A DNA stretch of 64,000 nt from Zhengitettix transpicula (GCA_037074705.1 CM073596.1:53224001-53288000); one strand, 5' to 3'; shown: positions 43,101 to 56,303, counted from the stretch's first letter. Numbers and translations: made by a program. Notes: generated by a model not told the origin, from the sequence alone.

Positions 43101-46100
43101 GTCAGGTGTTCAGTACGAGTTTTGGTCACAAGTTCCACGTTACTTGCCCCAAACACTTTACACTCGTGACCATTCACAGGCTCACTCTTGTCTGATCGCC
43201 AACCCCAGATACCAGATTTGTTTCTGTTGTCACATACTAAAATTAATATACAGATTCAATCTGCTTACAACTAAATTACTTTATTTCCTGGAAACACAAT
43301 TTGATAGAAGCATAAATTTCAACTCGATAATTGTTGAGGTGCAGATAGAATTAGCCTAACTTTATTTTCAGAAAGCAATGAACAGAAAATTAAATGATAA
43401 ATAAGTTAACAATGCAAATTACTGTTTTGGAAACAAAATATTGTATTCTGTGAGGATTACAAATTGTTCACGAATCCACCACCTAAATGAACTGGCAGAT
43501 GGAAGTCCAGGTATAAATGTAAAGCAGTTAAAATGGCTGGATATTTCAACTAACCTTTCAAAGCTTATCTTATCTGTATCAATGTATGTTGTGACAATAG
43601 GAGTAGTGAGGCGTGATGATACAGCTTCCTCTGTGGGTTGCAGAAACTGAAGTTCTTCAGCAGAGACCATTTTCATCTGTTCCACATAAACTTGTTGGGT
43701 TTCATGATCTACCTCCATCATTAGTGCTGAGTCACCTAAGTTGAAAAAGTATGAAGATATGAAGAGAAAAATGTGGCATTAACAATTTTTTTTATAACCT
43801 GTATTGAGAAGCTAAAGTAACAGAAGCTTTAAATGATTACTTTAAAAGTAAACCAGATGGGATATCCAACTTATATGCCAACAGTACTAAGCAGTTTGTT
43901 TTTACAGGTTTAATGCTTCAATATGGTCAGTTGTATGGTAAACAAGAGAAATAGATATTTCCAAACTCAGTGCATATAAATTATTCATATTTAAAAATAA
44001 GTAGACAAATGTTGTATGGATGGAAAATATTAAATAAAAATAATAGATCTAAATCACAGTAAATCTATTACATTTACTTTCAAATGAGATTAGAGTGTTT
44101 TAAAGTTATAAGTTTATGCACTAATTCAGTACCAAAGCAATATGGCTGAATGGTTAGTAATCATCTTTTCGAAAAATAAAATAACTTTTTTTAAACAAAA
44201 ACAAAGGCGCCAAGCATTGAATTGAAACTGAATCCTGCTTTAGAATAAAAATAACAGTATGAATTTCAATTTGTGTATATACACATTCATTTAAAAGTAA
44301 CTCTGTTCCATAACTTTCTGTTTTATTCTTAGAATCTGAAATGGCAATGAATAACAAAAAAACTGTGAAGAGAGAAAATAGACAAAGTGAACTGAAATTC
44401 ATTCAAAGATAACCAATAAAGAATTATAGGCAAGAAGATGGTTGGGGTTAACTTAATTAAACAGTTAGGGCCGATGGTTAGGTTTAAGCAAGAGATGCTG
44501 AACCATAAAAATAAATCAAAACAGATCATCTGTAAGAATAAAGTAAGGACCATACGAGTGAATAAAAAGTAAGAGTTCAACATAATCAGATAACTCACAT
44601 CCCATCTTTCATTTATAAAAAAATGAGTTTGTCATACCCTGAATTTTATTTGAATGTGTTCACTTTCAAAACAAATTTAATCAATCTTCAGTTTCTAAAA
44701 AATCTGCAATCAAACTGTTGGCTCTCCTAGCTGGCAACTTAGATTAAAATTATATGCATATATACATCCAACAAACAAATGCAAATTAAATAATAATAAC
44801 AAATTCAAACTTTATCATAAAAGTGCTTAATTACAAGGAATACGGGGTAACAATGCTGTCATGTCACCTCATTCCAGAAGTAGTAACAGAAAACTTTCAT
44901 TTTAAACAGTAAATTGAATATAATATACTGCTCCATATAAGTCATTACAAATATACAAAAAACCAGAATAGGAATAGAATAAATATGCTCTATACAGGGT
45001 GCAAATGAAGCAAGGTGGAGAAACCTAACAAGTATACGAATAGTAAAAGGTCTAGCTCCAGTAAAAAGTGACAGAGCTACCAAATTTTACAGAAGCAAAT
45101 TAATGAGTGTCACACTGCAAGTCTTTACATGTACCTGATGGTTGCAGTTTGAAAATGTAGCTTCTGTCACAACGAATCACTGTGGGGGTGGCTATGTCTG
45201 TTGAAATGGGAGAGAAAAAACATCATCATTGTTATCAGATTTGACATTTGTTTGTAAAGGTTGCACCATTTTACTTCAACAACACTTAGCAATTGACAAC
45301 TATCTGAGGATAAATACCAGTATCACCTCCTATCATTTTACTGAAAGAGAATACATACTACTATTTATTGCTTTGGCTGGTCTATAAATATCAAAAATGT
45401 TTGTGTCTTCTTAAATATGTAATACTAAAAGAGCAGGATAATAAATGTTGAAAGATTTCCTAGACTTCTGACTAAGCTACTATTATAGAATTGAATTATG
45501 TTTTTTCTGGCTTGCCCCATAAACATCATCAGTGCGCCAGCATTTGTTTCTGGAGGTATTATTTATAAGTTGAACTTGCTTAGCATCGTATCAATACAAT
45601 ATACAAGTCAGTATGCAAAACCCAGTCCAAACAATACCACATAATTCAATACAGATAGAACATGTTTCATCTTTTCTCTAACAAGGGACTGGCACCAGTA
45701 CATCCAACTGAAGATGATGATGAAACAAGCCATGGAAAAGTATGAGTTTATAACAGTGACCTGTCTTGAAGCCTGAAAAAACTTTCAATGGTAGCAAACA
45801 AATAAAGTGGAAATCTTCAAGATAGTTAATGCTAATTACGTGACATAAATGAATCTGATTCTTATATTTTTGTAAGAAACAAAATATTTTATGTGTTTGT
45901 ATCATTTCTTTGAATATTTCTGAAAACTAAACAATTTTTTATTGATGAAACTTAATGACAATATCACAAATGGCAATTTAATGGAAAGGAAATTTGCAGA
46001 TGCACCATGAAACATATGTTGGGCTGGAAAGGAAAAAATTAAAAAATTCTTCTAGTTCTGCATAAGTCAATTACTTCCTTCTTGAGTTTAGATAAAATTG

Positions 46101-49100
46101 TCACAAATACTTTTACATCCATTTTTGTTATTTATCGTATTGATATTTTATAAGAATGACTCATTATAGAAGCTTAAGCAAGAAAGACAAAATATTAAAA
46201 TCCCAATTAGAATAATTAAAGATCCAAGACTTTCATGATGTAGTTGCTGAAATAAATTAACTCTGGCAAAGATGACAACAATGTAGATAGACGTCAAAAT
46301 GTCACCGTTGTAGCCAGAACTTTTCCTTCACCGATAAGAATATATTTACTTCAAGAAATTGTCTAATAAATATCAACCAGTGATTGTTACTTACTCTGTC
46401 CTTTGAATATGTAACTTCTGTTTCCTCTTTGCCAGTTAGTCTGGTCAAATCCTAGAAGTGTTGTGTCAATTCTGACATTGGAACCCTGTTTGTATACTTT
46501 GTAGGTATCACTAGGACACATTCTCGACACCAATGGTACTGTAAATTATGAACAGGAAATAAAATTTAGCTTCAGTTAACATAAATTTGTGGCACACAAA
46601 ATTTAAATCTTTAGTTTGATATTTTTAGAAAAATTGAAACATTAATAAAATGTAAAATGTAAAAATTTATAAACATAGTTAAAAAGGCAATATTTTAAAC
46701 AAAGTCTAAAATTTCAAGAGGGGAAAAACAAATAAAACAGTTGGGTATATTTCTTCTAAGACTAATTGGCAGTTATTCTGCATGAATGCAAAACATATTT
46801 GTCTCTATCTCCCGCATAGTATTCATTATAAAACAAAATCAGTAAAATTACAAAAACCTGTATCGATGGAAAGAACAAAAAATAAAACAATTATAAAATA
46901 CTATTAAAATTGTAAGTGACATAATGATATCTGTAAGATTTTACATAAAATGAGGTATCTTATTTTATCAACAATTTAATGGAAAAATGGGATAAAATTG
47001 GATAAGAAAAGGGTCACTTACCCCAACTTGTGAACTCCCACTTCATTTCAACATAAAAGTCCGGAGCCTGAGGAAAATAAAATATAATTTAAATGTTATT
47101 GTAACAAAAAAAACCTTATAATCCAAACTTTAAGATTTTTTCACAATTAATCTAAAGAAAGTTGAAATGAAGAAGTAAATGGACACTTTCTCAAGGGGCA
47201 GACTTTATGCCATTTTGTGACAGCACACCATCCTTCTCAATACTTTTGGGAATGTTTGGGATGTCTGAATGGTTCATCCAGAAATGACCTGATAAATGTT
47301 CTTATGTCATTTTCAAGCTACAGTTTGTGTTTATGGTGGTTGTGCTTATTCACGCCATAACATGATCAAATACATATTGTAATTTGAATATAATATTAAA
47401 ATTATACCAAGGGGACAATATGTTGTACACAAGACCGTTTTATCAGCTGGAATGGTGATGGCCACTTTCTTTTGGGATTCTCAGGGTATAATATTCATAG
47501 ATTTCTTGGAAAAGGGCACAACCACAACTGGAATGCTGCTCTGTTGGATTGTTTGAAACAGATGCTGATTGAGAAACAACCAATATTGGCGTGCAAGAAA
47601 TGGCTGTTTCACCAGGACAATGTGCCAGCCCACTCAGCAGCAGTCTCAATGGCAAAAGTGTATGAATTGGTTTCTCATCCACTCTATTCACCAGAACTAG
47701 CACCAAGTGACTTCTTTTTCCCGAACTTGAAAATTTGGTTTGGTGGGAATAAATTTTCATCAAATGAAGAAGTGATTAAGGCCATGATGAAGTATTTTGC
47801 AGAGTTTGACAAAACATATTTTTGTGATGGATTAAAAAATTGGAAACTTGCTGGGCCAAATGTGTAGCATAGGAAGTAGACTATGTTGAGAAATAAAGTA
47901 AGTTATCTAAAAAAGATTTTGTTTTGTTACAGTTTTACCAGACTTATCAAACAACCCTCATAGTTCAATATAAATTACATTCAAAATATATTTTTCTTTT
48001 GGGTTCACGCCTATTTTGATTAGCTATTAGAAAAACATCAATTTTCTCCCATAAGCTCCACTTGTATTTAACAAAAACAAAATATTTGTGCAATGCGTTG
48101 TTCTTGAAGCTTGTATGTTTTTTCATCTTCCAACAAAAAAGAAAAAGGATTGCAGAAACATTGTGTGGCATTTATTCTATCATTAATTTTGTCTGTAAAT
48201 AGACTACTTCATTATCTATTTTGTAACAAAAATATCAACTGGATGTTGCCAAATTTATTATTCCTCATACATAAAAGTACCAACAATACCACAAATCCCA
48301 CCTCTTTCAGTTTCTGCAACAATTCTGGAATGCCACCAACTCGACTAGAATACCTCTGGAAATCTCTTCTTTCCAGCACAAGCTGTAGAAGCTCAGGATC
48401 ACCTGTAGCCACTGCCTCCTGAACAACTGCAATCAGAAACAAAACACACAAAAATTTAAGTCCTTTAATTTTACCTCATCTCGAAAGAAACAAAAATTAG
48501 CTCAAACTTTCATAACTTTTGAGAAACCTCCATAATAAATTATGAAAACTGTAACTAATACTCTTCTACATTCCATTCTAATAATATACTTTACATTGAC
48601 ACCAAATGTAATGCATAAAATTAATCATAACAAATACACAAAAGTAATGGTAAATTTCCTCCCACAAGATCAGACTCAAAATTAGGAAGCTGAAAACTTA
48701 AGTCTGATTAAAATTTAAAAATATGAACAAATGTAGTAGAGGAAGTGAAAGAATGTTTTGGAAAGAATTTGGGTAAGAGGATTAACAAAACTGTGAATGA
48801 AGTTAAGGAGAATATTGTAAGCAAACAGAGCATTTATGAAGAAAAAATGCCATTGAAATGGAATTATACAGAAAAAAATGTGGGTGTTCTATACAGGAAT
48901 GAATGGATGTAAAACATGGACAGTTTGAAATATTTGATATCTATTGCTGCAGTATAATGTTGATACTTAAATGAGCTGATGGAGTAACAATAATTTTTTT
49001 TTAAGTATCTGTACCAATAATATGCAGGTTAAATTGGTTGGATACATACCAAGGTATGGAAGCACCAGCAAACACAATATACATATCAGATAATTGGAAT

Positions 49101-50727
49101 ATCAGGTGTAGAGCATCTGAAGAGGCTGATACCAAGGCAACTATGAAAGCTAGCATAACATAAAATACCTGTCCAACCATCTCGGTTTTCAGTATTCACA
49201 TTGGTCAAATGCCGTAGAAGCACTCTTGCAGATTCAAGATGACCCAATGTGACTGCAAGCATCAGGGGTGTGCGACCTCGTGTATCACGTTTCTCCTTCT
49301 CTCCCTGATGGAAAAACCTTTACATATCACAATTGAGCAATTATTTGTTCTAGTACTTTATTGGCATAAATAAGAAAGCATGTCCAAACAAACAGACTCT
49401 TCAGTATTTCTAAGAAAATGTTCTCTACTTTGAAGAAGCCAGTGCTTTCATTTTCCATTATTTATACCAATTTTAAATCTATTCCAAAAGTGTACAACTA
49501 AAAATTAATTACTTTAAATTTAAAAGTAGAGAAGTAATTTCACCCTTTACAAGAAACAACATTAAATATATATATATAAACTGTCTCCAATACTATCTGA
49601 ATTCATCAAGACTTTTGATGTTTTTAAATTAGATTTCATTTTCTCCATTAGTCATCAGTTAGGGACATAGGATATCTTGTTACGTGTATGTACAAATGTT
49701 ATAATAAAGGGATTATTGCATAACATTAACCAATGTTCAATCAACAAAATGGAAGATAAAAAACTCTCTCCCAATATAGTTACGTATGGAAACAAGATTA
49801 CATTTGCACTTTATATATTAACTTTCTAGAACACTATCATTTAACACTCCGAATAAATAAATTGCAAACATAACCTACAGGTTTCTTCTTTAAGGTTGGT
49901 CTCCAATTACTTTACTTTTACCCATCTATGTAGTTTACACACACACACACATATATATATATATATTATTTCTCCCCATAACATATATTCTTTAAATCTA
50001 ATAAACAATACTAAAGGTAATTGGAGATGTGAAATAAACATAACATTTAAAAATATATATATTGTATATTATCTACAGGTTACATGATGTTTTCATCAAA
50101 TTATCATCTAGCTTATTATTATTGCTCCCCATAATTTCATTCGGTTTTAAATTTAGTTACTGAAATTTATAATAAAAGAATGTAATCTACAATTTAGAAT
50201 TATTCTTCATAAAAATAAATAAACAAAGATAAATTCGACTCGAGGTGTTTATTAAAGAATAGAACGGCATTTTGGAATAAAAGCGGCCTAATTCTTTAAT
50301 TGCCTGTTACACATATGACATCAATTATATGGCTTCAGCAGGTAGAAGAACTGTCATGATATTTATAAGGTTTCTTAAGCTACTATAAATTTACGGTGTG
50401 AACGATTTCGTTCTTGACAGTAATACAGGACACCCCCAAAAACATCCCATTTCAAATTTTTACGACAAAAGTTATAATTTCGAAACATAAATTAGTATTA
50501 AATCAGTGAATGGGAAACAAACTGATGCATTGCCCCTTTTTCAAGGTTCCTAACATTCATAGCCAATATTTAGTAAAATATGTTCCTACGATGAAAGTTG
50601 AAGCTGTCAATATTGACAGAATACTAACCACATTCTTTGATAGTACTTTATCCAACTCTTTATAATCATTATTCCACACTAGCCAATGTAGAGGATATTC
50701 ACTCTTTATATAATCTACAGAAGGCAT
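39934..50727 (-). CDS. ANKRD13: ANKRD13-family ubiquitin-binding ankyrin protein (14 coding exons)
   Basis: Role (known for ANKRD13A/B/D): binds K63-linked ubiquitin on internalising receptors such as EGFR at the plasma membrane and endosomes. Exons in coding order, all GT/AG and phase-matched: 50727-50629, 49304-49169, 48426-48302, 47067-47022, 46538-46395, 45197-45135 (cassette), 43735-43555, 43223-42998, 42909-42784, 42500-42350, 42113-41952, 41867-41767, 41540-41452, 40150-39934. Product 621 aa (600 without the cassette; human A form 590). [12 protein letters not shown] at 11-22; ankyrin repeats about 42-73 and 74-106 ([19 protein letters not shown]); conserved GPCR-chaperone-type domain about 121-450 with [35 protein letters not shown] and [15 protein letters not shown]; UIMs near 499-512 ([14 protein letters not shown]), 543-556, 580-593 and 607-619; C-terminal LSLTDK as in vertebrates. 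Start chosen at MPSVDY because it aligns with the family N-terminus. Confidence 0.94.
45135..45197 (-). CDS. ANKRD13: ANKRD13 cassette exon 6 (63 bp, 21 codons)
   Basis: Symmetric phase 1-1 exon with a clear acceptor (TTTCAACAG) and a GTACAT donor. It reads [19 protein letters not shown]. Skipping it joins FKGQ to Ser-Asp-Ser-Ala, matching the vertebrate gene, which has no such insert. It repeats the RSYIFK motif that ends the preceding exon ([10 protein letters not shown]), suggesting a partial exon duplication. Optional use is inferred from symmetry. Confidence 0.6.
47405..47960 (+). pseudogene. mariner transposase remnant in ANKRD13 intron 3
   Basis: Antisense to the host gene. The frame begins [20 protein letters not shown], then stops. 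A +1 shift near 47535 gives the catalytic-end block: [15 protein letters not shown] with HQDN.PAH, and [13 protein letters not shown] with the last Asp of the DD34D triad, then [15 protein letters not shown]. The N-terminal half and first catalytic Asp are missing. The right end reads ATCAAACAACCCTCA then TA (47961), a likely terminal repeat and target. It is CpG-poor, so it has been in this gene body for a long time. Confidence 0.85.
48110..48230 (+). repeat. old sub-family A arm beside ANKRD13 exon 3
   Basis: AAAGGATTGCAGAAACATTG, then TGTGGCATTTATTCTATCAT and TTTTGTCTGTAAATAGAC are recognisable. CpGs have decayed (GAAACG to GAAACA), consistent with methylated host DNA. Confidence 0.5.
49935..49966. 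repeat. (CA)n(TA)n microsatellite
   Basis: Short dinucleotide tract in ANKRD13 intron 1. Confidence 0.85.
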
Positions 50728-51287
50728 GTCAGTATGACAGGTAAACACTTTTTCAGCAGTTTCACACACTCGTCAACGTAATATCACAACTTTCTCATGC
50801 TTATCAGTACAACAGACAACCAAACCTTCTTTCTGCTTGACTCACTCACGTCAAAGTTCTTTAACGCTAAGACAAACCACAAGGCAAAATTTGATATTCA
50901 AGAAAGAAATTTCAACGTGTACAGTTGGCCAACCTTGTGGTGATGTTTAAGTTGCATCCGTAAATAAAAACGCAATAAATGGAAAGTTCTTTCTTCATTC
51001 GATTGTTGTCGACTTCAAACACTGGTTTATCCAATTATATTACAAATTATTGATATATTATCCATTATATCCAATATAATCATTATATATATATATAATA
51101 TATTTAATAATAAATATCTTGTCTTTGAGATAATAATATAATAAACATCTTTGCCGGTTGTAATGACGTGTAGTGGCGGGCGCATTGAATTTCTTTAACT
51201 AATATTTATCGTTGGATTTTGTACTAATTGTAGCGATCTTTTTGAGTTGAAAGAGTGGAATTGGTGATTGTTTTAAGAAGAGATGAT
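50728..51287. promoter_or_regulatory. probable bidirectional promoter between ANKRD13 and a plus-strand gene
   Basis: CpGs reappear here (roughly 50770-51250) between two CpG-poor zones. The ANKRD13 start codon lies at 50727 on the minus strand and a candidate plus-strand start at 51288. No TATA box stands out. Confidence 0.5.
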
Positions 51288-51318
51288 ATGGATAATAAGT
51301 TGAAGACTTCAATTAAAG
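51288..51318 (+). CDS. candidate first coding exon of a divergent gene
   Basis: ATG GAT AAT AAG... encodes MDNKLKTSIK and ends at the donor G|GTAAAT (phase 1). The position opposite ANKRD13, across a CpG-containing promoter and followed by a CpG-poor zone, fits a gene start. No downstream exon was recognised, so the product is unknown. Confidence 0.35.
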
Positions 51319-51319
51319 G

Positions 51320-53962
51320 TAAATTTTTTATTTTTATATAGATTAATTAATAATCATATATATATAATTTTTATATAAGAAATAAAGACAACTCATACGA
51401 ACAGTGCAAATGCTGTAATTACACAGAAAGGAGTTTATTCCAGTGTTATTATTCTGTTTATTAATCTCAAAGACAACATTAAATAATTAATTTAAAGTAA
51501 ATAAAATAATTACAAAATTGTTAATTTACTCATATTTAATTATTGAATTGCCATAATTAGATTTTTATTAATAAAACATATTCAATGAATATTAGCAAAC
51601 ATTTCCTGTATTTCAAAAGAAATGTTATGAATCACAAATTAGAATTTTACAGTACAACAATGCTTCTCTATATGGCTGTACTGAGAACTTAAATAACATT
51701 AATACAAACCTTTCAAAATGAATAAAGTACTAATATATACAGAAATATTGTGCTGCTAAATTAAAATTTTATTAATCATAAAAATGTTGATTGAATTTGT
51801 AAAAATGTAACTTAATGGTTGTTAAGTATAACTTATTATTAAGAACAAGTCTAGAGATAAAATGTTATTTAAATATTTGTAATGAAGTAAACTGTGTGTT
51901 AATAATAGTATGTAACATGTCAACAATTGTAATTTTATTTATAGTGTGTTCTACACAGTTATTTTATTTTTGACAGTTTTAATTTTTGACTATTGCAACT
52001 CATCAAAGTCACCTTATTAATAGGATTGATGGAATATGGCCTTATGGTTATTAATTAGAACTATTTGATATCATATCTGTACATTCAATAACTTTCATTA
52101 TCATACTAAAAATATATTAAGAAAGTGCTCTAATAAATGAGTAAATACTTGCAATTTCATGTGATAAGTGATAGCTACTTACTTTATATTTGTTACAGAA
52201 TCTTTCTTAGTTTATTACTTCTGATCTCAAAATTATTTCACAGTGTTCTACCTTTAACCAAGCTACTCAACAGCACATTTTTGACACTCAATTCACAAAT
52301 TACAAATGTCACTCATAAATTAAAATTCTAATTAATTATATTCCAATCTCTCTACACAATTGTCACTGAACTCTAAATATTTGCCATATAAATTTAAAGT
52401 GGGATTAGTTCACAATGAAATATTAAAAAATCTTCTAACTTTTTATTTAAATTTTCATATTGAGTGTATAAATTTACTGATTTGTATAAAACATTTTCCT
52501 TTGCATTAAAAAATTTTCCTTTGCATTAAAAAATTTACACATTTATGTATAAAATTCTTTTAAGTTTTCTGAATTCTGTTATATTTACTCTTTAATTTAT
52601 TAATTTTTCTCATTAATAAATTTATATTTTTGTTTATGTCATATTTCACTTACATATTTCTAATTTCTACTATTATCATAATAATAAATTTAAAAAGGTC
52701 TGTGCCCCATTAATACCAATTATATTAACAAAATAATTGTATATTCCAATAAAAAATGTAATTCACTAATTTTTCTGGAGACAGAGAAAGTATTCCTTCA
52801 GAACATCAAATAATGACATTTAAACTTAGTGGATACTGGCCCAAATTAATATTCAAACTGACAGTACAAATACAGTAATATTATATTCAACCCTGAGAAT
52901 TTATTTGTATGACTTTTGTATATACTGTTTGCTGAAATTGATTAGTGGGAAATATGTGAGTGTTTGCAGGCACCATAATCAGAAGCTGTTCTATTTTTCT
53001 TCAGTTTATCTCATCACTCTAAGAATATAAAATCCTAATACTAAAAGTATCTATGGACTATTTTTATTTCAAGCAATTACACTACTATTACTGCACACAA
53101 GAGATAATTCATCTCACTTAGTTACTTTAATTGAAAGCCTTGCCATTATTAAGAATAATACCCCATTATTCCCTGTCTATGTTCAACCCTGTTAGGTCCT
53201 TTGTCACATTTCAATTCTCAAACTGTCTGATTTTTAGTCTTCTAGCCTGTCTTCTCCCTCCTATTTTACCATCAAGAACTTGCTTTATTAATTAAATATT
53301 GTCCATTATTATCATGTGCTATTGCAGTATTCTTTTTGTATTTTTGCTAGTATACCTAAGCCTTGTGCAAGTCTTGCAGTTCATTATTCATTCTCATTCT
53401 TTGTTCTTATTGTTTTTTACTGGTCCATAGATGCATCTCAATACCTTCCTTTCCCAAAAATTAACATTATCATATTCTCCAGGTCTCCCATGCATAACTA
53501 TTGGTTTTATCATGGTTTTATATTTTAAATAGTCACTGCTATAGATTTGTATATATATGGTTTAGGCTGCATTAGCATCTACTAGCAACTGCAATTCTAG
53601 CTTTAATTTATTCCTTTCTCTCATTTTTGAAAGTTTTCAAGAACAATAGATATTTAAAATGTCAAAATTCTTTGAAGTACTTATTATTTATGGCCAGTTC
53701 TAACATTTATTGCAACTTCATACATTTTATTTTATTTTTTAAAATTATAATTAGCTGTCATTAATTGTTATCAAAGTAAATCAATTAGCCAATAAAGACA
53801 TAAAAATTGTCTATTTATATACTGTTAAATTCAAGAATTACATCTCCAATTTATTTATTTTTGTATTTGTGTGACCTCAACCTCAATCACTTCTACTGTT
53901 TACCCAAGTATGGCATAGACAGGCTATAGATTCTATTTTCTATTAAATATGGCTCCTCTGGG

Positions 53963-53996
<34 letters not shown>

Positions 53997-54430
53997 TGTC
54001 ATATGTACAAGAGTCTAGCTTCAGGGATGAGAAATAAGTCAGGGTGTATATTTTCTAATTTTTTTTAAAAAATTAATATATATAGGCTCATGGTAAACAT
54101 TATAATTAAATGTCCAAATCAAATGGGAGTTTTCAGCAAATTCTGACCATACTCATACTTCAATTTTTATTCATACTCATTAGGGTTTTTGATTACAATA
54201 TGATAGCTATTGGTTTATTATAAATAAATAATACATCAATAATTTCATACAAGTGCTGCAGTGTACATAATCATTCATTTATGTTATTATTATTACTTGC
54301 CAACTATTTACAATCATTTAATTTTGAACAAATAATATGCTGAGATAGTTAAGTAGCTCATGTGACTGTTCACATTAGAACTTATTTATACATATTAGAT
54401 TCATAATTCAGATTCTTCCATAAATTATTT
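51320..54430. other. CpG-poor stretch, possible intron
   Basis: Very AT-rich with few CG dinucleotides, as in the neighbouring gene bodies. It contains a 21-bp tandem duplication at about 52495-52535 and an (AAT)n tract at about 53969-53997. No exon recognised. Confidence 0.45.
53969..53997. repeat. (AAT)n microsatellite
   Basis: About nine AAT units. Confidence 0.9.
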
Positions 54431-54920
54431 TACTGAAAAGGAGAGACTAAAGAAAAATGAAGTGAACTTGGCTTTAAATTAACTTTGGTTATTAGAGAAC
54501 TGTTTAATTCTTTGTGGCAGTTTGTTAAAGATAGAAATGTCTGAATAATGGAAACTATTTGGTGCAATTGACAACGATTTAAACTTTTTGTATAGATTAT
54601 GTCTGTGTCTTGTGTTGGTCATGAATATACAAGTAGTTAATAAATAAGTGCCTATTTGTAAATACAAATAACATTTATGAGTAAATGTAATTTTTTGAGA
54701 GACTTCTGCTGTGCTGTATTTTGCTTATCCATACAATTCTACAATATGCCACTATATTCAGGGAAAATGCTCCAGATTCGCTTTCGGTATTCAGACTCTA
54801 AAAGGGAACTATTAGAATCATAGCAGGAGTAAACTGTAGAACATCTTGCAAACAGTTTATTAAAATACTTCAAATTATATCACTGCCTTGCACATAGATT
54901 TAAGAACTGGTTTTTTTATA
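54430..54920 (-). pseudogene. LINE reverse-transcriptase C-terminus with inverted 5' part
   Basis: The minus strand at 54667-54479 reads NTRHRHNLYKKF...FHYSDISIFNKLPQRIKQF, the usual C-terminal end of Jockey/CR1-like polymerases. The plus strand at about 54755-54915 reads NAPDSLSVFRL, then TIRIIAGV, then RTSCKQFIKILQI, which belongs just upstream in the same protein. Read along the minus strand, the 5' piece is inverted relative to the 3' piece, the arrangement left by twin priming. Stops interrupt both parts. Confidence 0.75.
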
Positions 54921-55439
54921 TAAAAATGAATCAAAGTAACCCAACATTTGACTTCAAAAAGTGTTTCATTATTCCCGGTTATGACTCAAGAAGTACATAG
55001 TAACAGAATAAACATCTCATTTTGGGAAATAAATATTTAAGAAAAATTACCTAATAATTTACAAAATATTATCTTCTTAAAAAGCTATGAAGGCATATTT
55101 TCATGATCACTACTTCTATTCTGTCAACAAGTTCTTAAATTCATAGTAGTTACGTAGACATCATATCAATCATTTTGTAGCATTCTTAATTTACCATAGT
55201 TAAATGTTGTTCTCTTAAAATTGTACATAATAGTATATGCAACTAATGGTTTTTGGTAACAAGACACCAGTTACATCACATCCCCTCCAAGCCAATGAAG
55301 AGATATATTCTATGTATTACTTAGTTTTTCTTATTTATTTTTAAATGCGTGGCTGAAATGAAATGCTATATATTTGAATTAATAAGTATGAAAAATGAAG
55401 GGATACATTACTGATGTCAATTTACAATTTGGCCAGGGA

Positions 55440-56061
55440 GTGTTATAGACGTCACTGCTGCTAATAAATTTCTCTTTAGCCGTTCGTTTAGTACCTAAGG
55501 ATTATTGACGGGCAATATTATTTTGTATAATATATTCGAAGAATAAAAAACTAAAATAAAGTATACGATGTTCGTGATCTGACAAACGATTTGCATTAAT
55601 AACACGATTTCCATTTTTCGAATATTCATCATAAACAGTTTAATTATATGATTTAGTAAACTTTTTCTTTTTATGCGAAAGATTATTGTGTAACAGATCT
55701 CGGACTTTCAACGAGGTCGTTTCATCGCTCTTTTTTACGCGCAGTTGGTTTCTGTGTCGGGTGGAAACGAAATTTCAAAGAAGTCCGCCAAAAGACTTCC
55801 GCGTTGCCTTGCTGAACCTCGACCTTGGCAGAGCCAAGGCGCAGGCGCAGCTTTTGCTACATGCATGCGACACACAGTGAGGTTTTACCAGTGTTGGTGC
55901 GTGCGTGAGTGTGGCTATGCGGGGGCGAGGAATTTGCTAAATAATAGCAAAATTAGCGAGTGTCACACCTGCCCGACTGTGGACACAAGCTGCCGAACGG
56001 CGCCGCTTGTGGAATCCAGATAAACGATGGATTGATCAGATCGTTTGTCTCAGAAACTGAG
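55440..56061 (+). promoter_or_regulatory. CpG-rich promoter and untranslated first exon of a plus-strand gene
   Basis: CpG and GC content rise sharply (about 55690-56040), then a consensus donor CTGAG|GTAAGT occurs at 56061/56062. A CpG-poor zone follows. Every ATG in the exon meets a stop quickly, so it is probably 5' UTR. The coding part would lie in later exons or beyond the window. Confidence 0.5.
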
Positions 56062-56303
56062 GTAAGTTCAAATTTCAAACGGACCGTAACCAGCTACACA
56101 TTTTGATTAAGTTGTCTTAAAACACTTTTTCGAGAGTTATCTATATTGTTGGTTTCATTTTCAAAATAGCTCACACACATGCTGCTTTAATAAGTTAAAT
56201 CTTCTGTCTTCCAAACTGGTTATACGTTATGTGTTGCTCCAATACATTCTGTCAAGATACTAGACTGCTTGTTATGACAGAAGAAAATAATTTTTGAGAT
56301 ATT

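Noticed and set aside
47443..47763. 106-codon minus-strand frame in ANKRD13 intron 3
   Set aside because: It is the reverse-strand shadow of the mariner transposase remnant.
50728..50769. N-terminal extension of ANKRD13 exon 1 upstream of MPSVDY
   Set aside because: The frame stays open for 14 codons, but its first codon is GTG and there is no upstream ATG. Family alignment favours the Met at 50727.
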